A stretch of 64,000 bases of DNA from NCBI RefSeq assembly GCF_014641195.1, contig NZ_BMHQ01000007.1, positions 124,001-188,000 on the forward strand. Reading direction: 5' to 3'. The stretch comes from Marinithermofilum abyssi. GTDB taxonomy: Bacteria; Bacillota; Bacilli; Thermoactinomycetales; DSM-45169. The notes under the pieces were generated by a model that saw only the letters and a program-made list of their open reading frames with translations, searched no databases and was not told the origin of the DNA. The first letter of the stretch is position 1, and each line of letters starts with the position of its first letter. The translations under genes were made by a program, and so were the position numbers. Of the stretch, positions 17,228 to 24,074 are shown in pieces.

Positions 17228-18917
17228 GCTTCCCTTGGATAAATGGGTAGATTGGTTGGTTAAGTGGCTTCAGGATAATCTGTCGCCATTATTCGACGGC
17301 ATCTCATCAACCATTGAACCGCTGGTGGATTTTTTCCATTCGGTACTTACGGTAGCACCCCCGTTAATCACCACCCTTTTGATTGCGTTCTTGGCGTTTC
17401 TCTTGACTAGCCGTTGGTCAATCGCCTTATTTACCTTGTTCGGTTTTCTGTTGATCGACAATTTGGGCTACTGGAATGAAGCAACCGAGACCATCTCATT
17501 GGTGTTAACTGCGACAACCGTCGCAATCGTTATCGGAGTGCCTCTCGGTATCCTGTCTGCACGCAGCCGAAAAGTCCAAAATGTCATCACGCCAATATTG
17601 GACTTTATGCAAACCATGCCGGCTTTTGTTTACCTGATCCCGGCGGTATTTTTCTTTGCTTTAGGATCAGTTCCGGGAATTATCGCTTCGGTCATTTTTG
17701 CGATGCCCCCGACCATTCGCCTGACCAGTCTGGGGATCCGTCAAGTGGCCGAAGACTTAATCGAAGCAGCAGATGCTTTTGGATCCACTCCTTCTCAAAA
17801 ACTGTTCAAAGTACAGCTGCCCCTGGCCAAGCCGACGATCCTTGCGGGGATAAACCAGACCATCATGCTTTCTCTATCCATGGTCGTCATCGCCTCGATG
17901 ATCGGTGCCGGCGGATTGGGAACAGTGGTCCTTCAAGCGATTACCCGTTTGGAAGTTGGGAAAGGTTTTGAAGGGGGTCTTTGCATTGTCATTATCGCTA
18001 TTGTGCTGGATCGGATCACCCAAAGCATAGGCCGTGGAAATCCTGGTGCAAAGAAAAGCCGTTTCCTCTTCAGTTGGAAAGGTTGGACAGCTTTATTGCT
18101 TGTCCTTGCTTTGGTTGGCGCCGCCTTGGCCCAGCAGCAAGTAGGAGCAAAAAAGACCATTACCTTGACTTATGTAAACTGGGAGTCTGAAGTGGCCAGC
18201 ACTCATGTGCTGAAAAAAGTCTTGGAAGATGAAGGATTTAACGTCGAATTGAAAGAAGTGGATGCGGGGCCGATGTTTGCTGGCGTCGCCAGCGGAGATG
18301 CTGACGGCACGACGGCAGCATGGCTGCCTGTTACCCATAAGGATTATATGGAAAAAAACAAAGACAAGGTAGTCGACTTAGGCCCCAACCTGAAGGGTAC
18401 AAAGGTAGGCTTGGTTGTTCCGAAATATGTTAAAGCAGATTCCATCGACGATCTGAAAAGGGATGCATCCCAGTTCAACAATAAGATCATCGGTATCGAG
18501 GCCGGTGCCGGTGTGATGCAGTTGACGGAAAAAGCGATCAAGGATTATGATCTTGGCATGGAGTTGGTAACCAGTTCCAGTGCAGCGATGACTGCGTCTC
18601 TGGAAAAAGCCTATAAATCCAAGAAGCCGATCGTCGTTACCGGGTGGAAACCCCATTGGAAGTTTGCTAAGTACGACCTCAAGTTCCTGAAGGACCCGAA
18701 AAACGTGTATGGCGGGACAGAAAATATTCACACGCTTGTCCGCAAGGGGTTGAAAGAAGACAATCCGAAAGCCTACAAAATCATGGACCGGTTCTTCTGG
18801 ACATCCGCGGATATGGAAGAAGTGATGCTGGATATCCAGAATGGGAAATCACCTGAAAAAGCAGCTGCCGACTGGATAGAAAAACATCAAGACAAAGTGA
18901 AAGAGTGGACCAAGTAA
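17211..18917 (+). CDS. opuABC: fused permease/substrate-binding protein of betaine ABC transporter
   Basis: One 568-residue chain contains both remaining parts of the importer. Residues about 1-285 are an OpuAB/ProW-type permease with six or more hydrophobic segments and the coupling loop LIEAADAFGSTPSQKLFKVQ. A further hydrophobic helix (about 297-315, ending ALAQQQ) is followed by an OpuAC/ProX-type binding domain that starts KTITLTYVNWESEVASTHVL. So the binding domain is tethered to the permease on the outer face, as in lactococcal-type OpuABC, whereas Bacillus OpuA uses separate AB and AC proteins. The ATG-ATG start after GAGGTGAAGC overlaps opuAA. A strong terminator follows. Confidence 0.94.
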   Translation: MMILPKLPLDKWVDWLVKWLQDNLSPLFDGISSTIEPLVDFFHSVLTVAPPLITTLLIAFLAFLLTSRWSIALFTLFGFLLIDNLGYWNEATETISLVLTATTVAIVIGVPLGILSARSRKVQNVITPILDFMQTMPAFVYLIPAVFFFALGSVPGIIASVIFAMPPTIRLTSLGIRQVAEDLIEAADAFGSTPSQKLFKVQLPLAKPTILAGINQTIMLSLSMVVIASMIGAGGLGTVVLQAITRLEVGKGFEGGLCIVIIAIVLDRITQSIGRGNPGAKKSRFLFSWKGWTALLLVLALVGAALAQQQVGAKKTITLTYVNWESEVASTHVLKKVLEDEGFNVELKEVDAGPMFAGVASGDADGTTAAWLPVTHKDYMEKNKDKVVDLGPNLKGTKVGLVVPKYVKADSIDDLKRDASQFNNKIIGIEAGAGVMQLTEKAIKDYDLGMELVTSSSAAMTASLEKAYKSKKPIVVTGWKPHWKFAKYDLKFLKDPKNVYGGTENIHTLVRKGLKEDNPKAYKIMDRFFWTSADMEEVMLDIQNGKSPEKAAADWIEKHQDKVKEWTK

Positions 18918-18951
18918 CTTCTCCTTTCACTGAATGCCTATCACGCTATTG

Positions 18952-19001
18952 CCACCTGGCCCCCGGTGAAGTACCGGGCCCAGGTGGTTTCATCTTTTTT
19001 T
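18952..19001 (+). terminator. terminator of the opuA operon
   Basis: A long stem (CCACCTGG..CCCGG with CCGGG..CCAGGTGG) is followed by TTTCATCTTTTTTT, 35 bases after the opuABC stop. Confidence 0.88.
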
Positions 19002-19016
19002 GAATTGCTGCTATGT

Positions 19017-19139
19017 ATGACACAGATTGGACCCCTAGATGAAGCAGTCCAGTTTCACTATCTGTATGGCCGTTTTTGGGATGATTTCGGACTTACTCCA
19101 TTAATGGCTGTCATTTATGCCATGATCAAGACGAGGTGA
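19017..19139 (+). CDS. short frame, possible gene fragment (40 aa)
   Basis: Forty codons starting at an ATG read like real protein (MTQIGPLDEAVQFHYLYGRF and on to TPLMAVIYAMIKTR). There is no ribosome site, and the stop overlaps the end of the converging dehydrogenase gene. It may be the N terminus of a regulator or another gene truncated by rearrangement next to the osmolyte transporter. The family is not recognised and chance cannot be excluded. Confidence 0.25.
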   Translation: MTQIGPLDEAVQFHYLYGRFWDDFGLTPLMAVIYAMIKTR

Positions 19140-20040
19140 ACATACCGCCGTTGAGGTGTAGCACTTGGCCGGTCATGTATCGCGAATCGTCAGAAGCAAG
19201 GTAGACGTAGGCGGGGGCCATCTCAAAAGGTTGGCCTGCCCGCTTCATCGGCACGTCGGTGCCGAAGACGCTCACTTCCTCCAGTGTGAAGCTGGAAACG
19301 ATGAGCGGCGTCCAAATCGGTCCGGGGGCGACGGCGTTGACCCGGATCCCCTTTTCCACCAGAGAAAGGGCGAGAGAGCGGGTGAAGGTGACGATCGCCC
19401 CCTTAGTGGAGGAGTAGTCGATCAGATCCTTCATCCCTTCGTAAGCGGTCACCGAGGTGGTGTTGATGATGGCGCTTCCCGGTTTCATGTGGGGGAGCGC
19501 CGCCTTTATCAGGTAGAAGAAAGAGTAGATATTGGTTTGAAAGATGAGGTCCAGCTGTTCCGCAGTGATGTCCAGGATGGACTTTTTCTTTACTTGGTTA
19601 GCATGGTTGTTGACTAGGACGTCAAGTTTGCCGAAGCGAGCCAGGGTTTGCCGCACGATCTCCGAGGAGTGGGACTCCTCCTTCAGATCTCCGGGAATCA
19701 ATAGGCAACGCCGTCCCAATTGCTGAATCCGAGCCTGGGTTTCTTCGGCGTCCCTATGTTCGTCCAGATAAGCGATGACGAGATCGGCTCCTTCTTTAGC
19801 GAAGGCGTAAGCCACCGCACGACCGATGCCGCTGTCTCCGCCTGTGATAATCGCCGTCTGTCCGTGCAGCTTGCCGCTGCCCCGGTAGGAAGGGTTTTCG
19901 CTGATGGGACGAGGTTGCATGAGATATTCAAGACCGGGGTGGCGTGACTGGTACTGAGGAGGAAAAGCCACCGGCCGCTCCTTACACTCGGTTTTCTTGG
20001 CGTAATAGGGGAAAATTGGATAGTAGTCCCTTGAATACAT
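19126..20040 (-). CDS. short-chain dehydrogenase/reductase, general-stress type
   Basis: A 304-residue NAD(P)-dependent oxidoreductase of the classical SDR fold. The cofactor motif is TGGDSGIGRAVAYAFAKEGA (about 66-85), the NAG-like motif is VNNHANQ, and the active site Tyr-Lys lies in DYSSTKGA (YxxxK). The roughly 55-residue N-terminal extension before the Rossmann fold (FPPQYQSRHPGLEYLMQP) is shared with stress-induced SDRs of Bacillus (YhdF/YhxD-like). The ATG follows GGAGGGG. The substrate is unknown. Lying next to an osmolyte importer fits a stress role, but that is inference. Confidence 0.9.
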   Translation of the reverse strand: MYSRDYYPIFPYYAKKTECKERPVAFPPQYQSRHPGLEYLMQPRPISENPSYRGSGKLHGQTAIITGGDSGIGRAVAYAFAKEGADLVIAYLDEHRDAEETQARIQQLGRRCLLIPGDLKEESHSSEIVRQTLARFGKLDVLVNNHANQVKKKSILDITAEQLDLIFQTNIYSFFYLIKAALPHMKPGSAIINTTSVTAYEGMKDLIDYSSTKGAIVTFTRSLALSLVEKGIRVNAVAPGPIWTPLIVSSFTLEEVSVFGTDVPMKRAGQPFEMAPAYVYLASDDSRYMTGQVLHLNGGMFTSS

Positions 20041-20109
20041 GGAACCCCTCCTAGAATGATGTCAACTTACCCTATTCAAAAACCAACAACCAGGTTCCAC
20101 CCCTTTCAG

Positions 20110-20230
20110 TGAGGAGGATCCGATCTTAGATGAGATCTTCTGTGAAAAGGGTACGTGCCGCCAAGGGAAAGGATTAAGAACCATCGGGGCCTAGAACTCA
20201 AGGAGGCTGCCATTTGGCAGTCTCCTCTTT
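20110..20230 (+). promoter_or_regulatory. lysine-riboswitch-like leader fragment with terminator
   Basis: The spacer between the dehydrogenase gene and repeat copy 2 contains, in order, CTGTGAAAAGGG, GTGCCGCC, CCATCGGGGCC and AGGCTGCC. These resemble blocks of the lysine (L-box) riboswitch core but are shortened and imperfect. They are followed by a terminator stem GGAGGCTGCC/GGCAGTCTCC and TCTTT (20202-20230). No gene follows that it could control. It may be a relict leader or a chance likeness; the terminator itself is convincing. Confidence 0.3.
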
Positions 20231-20329
20231 ATGGAATGGATGCTCATCTGTCTTGAGCCAAAGACTTATCGGCTTCTGGACGGCATCGGAATAATTGTGT
20301 TATTCTGTGGATAGAAATAATAACAGCGG

Positions 20330-20433
20330 CAGGGTGGCGCCCCTACCGCCGGGTAGCTGCCGCAGACGGGCGGCCACAGTACGCGAGAAGTAACCCGCAC
20401 ACCTTTGCCACGGAGGGCGGGTTACTTCTTATT
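20330..20433 (+). ncRNA. putative structured RNA converging on the peptide gene, copy 2
   Basis: The promoter-like TTGTGT-N17-TAATAA is the better of the two copies. The predicted transcript of about 104 nt folds into nested hairpins (GCGGCAG..CTGCCGC around GGTGG..CCGCC) and ends in a 13-bp stem plus TATTT. Its 3' part is complementary to the end of the peptide mRNA, as in TxpA/RatA- or BsrG/SR4-type antisense antitoxins. No homology to those RNAs is claimed. Confidence 0.5.
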
Positions 20434-20523
20434 TAATGCCTGATACGCTACATAGACAGCTAATGCTTGAACAACCACACCAGCCATCTTGACGATCAGG
20501 CTAAGAAGCTCTATCGGCCTCAC
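20422..20523 (-). CDS. tiny hydrophobic peptide, type I toxin-like (33 aa)
   Basis: A 33-codon frame from GTG (20523) reads MRPIELLSLIVKMAG, then a single hydrophobic helix (VVVQALAVYVAYQAL) and the tail NKK. The ATG used in copy 1 is ATA here, so translation would have to start at the GTG three codons earlier, where AAAGGGGG abuts the start. The ribosome site lies in a CCCCC-loop-GGGGG hairpin. The stop codon sits in the terminator stem shared with the opposing RNA. Size, single helix, basic tail and convergent RNA match membrane-acting type I toxins, but the peptide itself is not a family I can name. Confidence 0.5.
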   Translation of the reverse strand: MRPIELLSLIVKMAGVVVQALAVYVAYQALNKK

Positions 20524-20673
20524 CCCCTTTCACCGGGGGATGGGCCACCCGCCCTTGGCTACTACCATGGTCTATTTTACCATACCAGTTCTTGGACGGG
20601 GACCCGTAACAAAAGCTCCCTAACCTTTGCCTATTTTGTTGTTTTAAAACTCCCGTCTTACCCCTTAGAAAAA

Positions 20674-21230
20674 CTAAAAAGACGGATATCTTTCGGGCTT
20701 TGAGTTCTGAATTTCAAACCACTCATCTTCTAAAATACTCATTTGATAAAGAGACCAATAGCCATTTCTTGACTTTCGTGCATCTCTTAGTACACCTTCT
20801 TTCTTAAATCCGCACTTTTCGTAACACTTCATCGCACCTCTATTAAAATCGAATACACGAAGATCTATTCTATGTAATTGAAGTTCGTTAAATCCGACTT
20901 CCAAAACACTTTCACAATGTCTTGTCCGTATTCTTTCCCACGATATAAGGGAGAAACTAGGACTCTGGAGATGGTAGCACTTTGATTTTTATAGTCAATG
21001 TTACTCAACTCAATATGACCAATCACTTCATTTATTTCACTGTCCATCGCTTTATAAATAAGCGATTTTGGGCGACTGCCTTTCGTAGTTTCTAAATGCT
21101 TGATCACTTGTTCTCTGTCTAAAGGAAAAGTAAAGATGGGGCCTGCCCATTGTAATAAGAAGTCGGGAGAATCCACCCAGCTGATTAATCGTTCTGCATC
21201 TGCTTCTGTAAATGCTTCGAGTCGAATCAA
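20674..21230 (-). pseudogene. frameshifted GNAT acetyltransferase
   Basis: Two overlapping frames together make one GNAT protein of about 185 residues. The first (TTG at 21230, after AGGAGG) covers MIRLEAFTEADAERLISWVD to YRGKEYGQDIVKV. The second (to 20674) continues FNELQLHRIDLRVFDFNRGA, the typical GNAT C-terminal half with KCYEKCGFKKEG. The reading frame changes near 20895-20905, at GTGTTTTGGAAG, consistent with a single small insertion or deletion. The product would be an amino-group acetyltransferase of unknown substrate. Either a true pseudogene or a sequencing error. Confidence 0.78.
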
Positions 21231-21652
21231 TGGACTAACCTCCTTTTTAATTTGTTAAAAAATTATAACATATGAATCTTGAATATTGCTCCCTTACTTA
21301 TCCAAAAACTCTTTCCATCGTATTTTACAAAGATAGGCTTGTTGGCACGATAGTGGCAAAAAGGGTCAGTGCGGCCGCCCGCCCTTGGCTACCAGCATGG
21401 TCTATTTTACCTACAAGACTACTGTTCTCCCCTTTCTCACCTTGAAATAGTAAAGGTCGAGGATGGATTAGTAGGAACTGGTGATTGGCGTCAGGATGTG
21501 GTAGGCTGACATTGTGAGAGAGGATCCAGATCCTTTCGTAATGGATAGTCGTATGATCAAAAAAGTGCGAATCTAGTTATTTTTTGTTTTATTATTAATT
21601 TATCGAAGTATAAAGAGATCATGGCCAAAATCAAAATGAAGGGGAGAGAACG
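21231..21652. other. intergenic region with relict of the 320-bp element
   Basis: This 422-bp spacer separates the divergent acetyltransferase and thiolase genes. Its AT-rich right end (around 21570-21630) should hold the acyl-CoA operon promoter, but no standard -35/-10 pair is clear. The only recognisable feature is the 42-bp relict at 21371-21412. Confidence 0.5.
21371..21412 (-). repeat. relict of the 320-bp element (promoter/leader part only)
   Basis: Forty-two bases, GCCCGCCCTTGGCTACCAGC onward to TCTATTTTACC, match the minus-strand promoter and leader of copies 1 and 2 with a few changes, keeping the -10 TAAAAT (21404-21409). The peptide frame, RNA and terminator are absent. It is in the same orientation as the full copies. 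Confidence 0.7.
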
Positions 21653-22804
21653 ATGCGCGAGGTAGTCATTGTTGAAGCTGTAAGGACACCGGTTGGAAAG
21701 CGAAACAGTGTACTGAGCGGAATTCATGCCGAGGACTTGGCCGCCGAACCTTTAAAAGAACTGATGAAAAGAACGGCGGTTTCTCCGGAAATCGTAGAAG
21801 ATGTGATATACGGCTGCGTATCTCAAGTGGGAGAGCAGGCCCTTGATATTGCGAGAGTCGCTTCCTTGATCGCGGGATACCCGATCGAAGTGCCGGGAAC
21901 GACGATTGATCGACAGTGTGGATCGAGCCAGCAAGCGGTTCATTTTGCCTCCCAGGCGATTGCGAGTGGCGATATGGAAGTTGTGGTGGCCGGAGGAATC
22001 GAGAGCATGTCGCGCGTTCCGATCGGTTCCAATTTCCAGGGGGGTACGTTCAGCCAAGCGCTGACGTCCCGTTATGAAATGATTCATCAAGGATTGTCCG
22101 CCGAGCGAATCGCAAAAAAATGGGGTTTCAGCCGTAGTCAACTGGATGAATTCTCGCTGGAAAGCCATGAAAAAGCGGTTGCCGCTCAAAAGGAAGGCCG
22201 GTTTGAACGGGAAATCATGCCGCTTGAAGTCACCCTGCCTGATGGTACAAAGTCGGTGGTTAAAGAGGATGAAGGGCCGAGAGCGGATACAAACCTTCAG
22301 AAACTTGCCAGCCTGAAACCGTCCTTTCAGGAAAATGGCAATATTCATGCCGGTAATTCCAGTCAAATCAGCGACGGAGCGGCAGCCCTTTTGTTAATGT
22401 CCCGCGAGAAGGCGGAGGAACTTGGATTGAAGCCGCGTTTTCGGGTGTTGGCCCGAAGTGTCATTGGTTCCGATCCGACATTGATGCTGACGGGGCCCAT
22501 TCCCGCAACCGAAAAAGTATTGAAAAAAGCGGGACTCACCATTGACGAGATCGACATCTTCGAGGTGAACGAAGCATTTGCTCCCGTGCCCCTCGCCTGG
22601 CTTTCGGAAACGGGAGTGGATCCAAAAAAATTGAATCCCAACGGCGGGGCGATTGCATTAGGCCATCCGCTCGGCGCAAGCGGCGCACGACTGATGACGA
22701 CGTTGATTCATGAACTGGAGAGAACGGGCGGACGATACGGCTTGCAAACGATGTGTGAAGGACACGGCATGGCGAACGCAACGATTATTGAACGATTGAA
22801 CTAA
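21653..22804 (+). CDS. acetyl-CoA acetyltransferase (thiolase)
   Basis: A 383-residue thiolase that cleaves 3-ketoacyl-CoA with CoA, or condenses acetyl-CoA in reverse. The nucleophilic Cys89 is in TTIDRQCGSSQQA. The C-terminal active site has NEAFAP, GGAIALGHPLGASGAR (His about 339) and Cys in TMCEGHGMAN. The CEGHG ending, rather than CIGGG, is typical of the degradative FadA/steroid-type branch. First gene of a four-gene operon for acyl-CoA breakdown; GGGGAGAG precedes the ATG. Catabolic direction is inferred from the neighbours. Confidence 0.93.
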   Translation: MREVVIVEAVRTPVGKRNSVLSGIHAEDLAAEPLKELMKRTAVSPEIVEDVIYGCVSQVGEQALDIARVASLIAGYPIEVPGTTIDRQCGSSQQAVHFASQAIASGDMEVVVAGGIESMSRVPIGSNFQGGTFSQALTSRYEMIHQGLSAERIAKKWGFSRSQLDEFSLESHEKAVAAQKEGRFEREIMPLEVTLPDGTKSVVKEDEGPRADTNLQKLASLKPSFQENGNIHAGNSSQISDGAAALLLMSREKAEELGLKPRFRVLARSVIGSDPTLMLTGPIPATEKVLKKAGLTIDEIDIFEVNEAFAPVPLAWLSETGVDPKKLNPNGGAIALGHPLGASGARLMTTLIHELERTGGRYGLQTMCEGHGMANATIIERLN

Positions 22805-22896
22805 GAGGGTAAAACTAGGCGGGGCTGTGCCGGCGCACAGGAGCAAGCACAAAGCTCAGTCTGCTCGGCCCTGTCTCGTAAAACGGAGGACCTCAG

Positions 22897-24042
22897 ATGG
22901 ATCGAACATTTATAAACGAAGAGCATCAGATTTTCAGACGGTCGCTTCGTAAATTTTTGGAAAAAGAAGCCGTCCCATATTTTCAACAATGGGAAAACGA
23001 TACACGCATTCCGCGCTCGTTTTGGCGGAAGATGGGGGAACAGGGGTTTTTATGCCCGTGGGTGAATGAAAAATACGGAGGTTTTCAAGCCGATTTCGCC
23101 TATTCGGTCGTGATTCTTGAAGAACTGGAGAAAGTCGGAGCGGGTTTGGGCGGGATCGGTCTCCACAACGATATTGTGATGCCGTACATCGACCGATACG
23201 GTACGGAAGAGCAAAAAGCGCGTTGGCTCCCCCCTGCCGTCCGCGGCGAAATCATATCGGCGATCGCCATGACGGAACCGGGTACAGGCTCGGATCTGGC
23301 GGCGGTGCAAACGAAGGCCGTAAAGAACGGGGATCATTATATCGTCAACGGCGAGAAAACGTTTATCACAAACGGAATCCAGTCCAACCTCGTCATCGTC
23401 GTTTGTAAAACAAACCCGGAGGCAAATCCGGCTCATAAAGGCATCAGCTTACTTGTAGTGGAAGACGGCACGCCCGGTTTTTCAAAGGGGAAACAATTGA
23501 AAAAAGTAGGACAGCACTCACAGGACACATCCGAACTGATTTTTGAAGACGCTCGCGTCCCCGTCGAAAATTTGTTAGGAGAAGAGAACAAAGGGTTTTA
23601 TTATTTGATGGAAAAGTTGCAACAGGAACGGTTGGTCGTTGCGATCCAAGCGGTTGCCGCCGCAGAGAGAATGCTCGAGATTACGATCGATTACGTCAAA
23701 CAAAGAAAGGCATTCGGCAGAACGATCAGCCAATTTCAAAATACGCAATTCAAGATTGCGGAAATGGCGACCGAGATTGAAATCGGCCGCACCTTTGTCG
23801 ACCGGTTAATTGAAAACCATATCGCAGGCCAAAACATCGTGAGCAAAGTCTCGATGGCGAAATGGTGGACGACGGATCTTGCCAAAAGAGTGGCGGCTGA
23901 ATGCATGCAGCTGCACGGCGGTTACGGTTATATGGAAGAATACGAGATTGCGAGAAGGTTCCGCGATGTCGCAGTCACATCGATTTACGCCGGGTCAAAC
24001 GAAGTCATGAAAGGAATCATTGCAAAAAATCTCGGCCTATAA
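22897..24042 (+). CDS. acyl-CoA dehydrogenase
   Basis: A 381-residue FAD-dependent enzyme that introduces the alpha-beta double bond into an acyl-CoA and passes electrons to ETF. Signatures are AIAMTEPGTGSDLAAVQTKA (about 125-144), INGEKTFITNG-like NGEKTFITNGIQ and the C-terminal QLHGGYGYMEEYEIARRFRD. The chain length is standard. It lies 92 bases after the thiolase stop; that spacer holds a small hairpin (CTGTGC-cggc-GCACAG) without a T run. Substrate chain length or branching cannot be read from sequence. Confidence 0.94.
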   Translation: MDRTFINEEHQIFRRSLRKFLEKEAVPYFQQWENDTRIPRSFWRKMGEQGFLCPWVNEKYGGFQADFAYSVVILEELEKVGAGLGGIGLHNDIVMPYIDRYGTEEQKARWLPPAVRGEIISAIAMTEPGTGSDLAAVQTKAVKNGDHYIVNGEKTFITNGIQSNLVIVVCKTNPEANPAHKGISLLVVEDGTPGFSKGKQLKKVGQHSQDTSELIFEDARVPVENLLGEENKGFYYLMEKLQQERLVVAIQAVAAAERMLEITIDYVKQRKAFGRTISQFQNTQFKIAEMATEIEIGRTFVDRLIENHIAGQNIVSKVSMAKWWTTDLAKRVAAECMQLHGGYGYMEEYEIARRFRDVAVTSIYAGSNEVMKGIIAKNLGL

Positions 24043-24074
24043 CCATCTTTGAGAAGTAAGGGAGGATCCAACCG

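Larger units (their letters stand above)
20278..20598. repeat. 320-bp dispersed element, copy 2 (peptide/RNA cassette)
   Basis: This is the second direct copy of the element at 15051-15372 and keeps every part: plus-strand TTGTGT-N17-TAATAA (20295-20323), the nested G/C hairpins, a 13-bp terminator stem (20386-20398 with 20417-20429), the opposing hydrophobic frame, the CCCCC/GGGGG ribosome-site hairpin and the minus-strand -10 at 20574-20579. Here the peptide frame is uninterrupted, but the codon matching the copy 1 ATG is ATA. The two copies bracket 4.9 kb containing the opuA operon and the dehydrogenase. Confidence 0.8.

Noticed and set aside
15051-20598. Paired 320-bp elements as insertion-sequence ends of a composite transposon
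   Set aside because: They contain no transposase frame, no terminal inverted repeats and no target duplications that I can see; the conserved parts are promoters, a peptide frame and a terminator.
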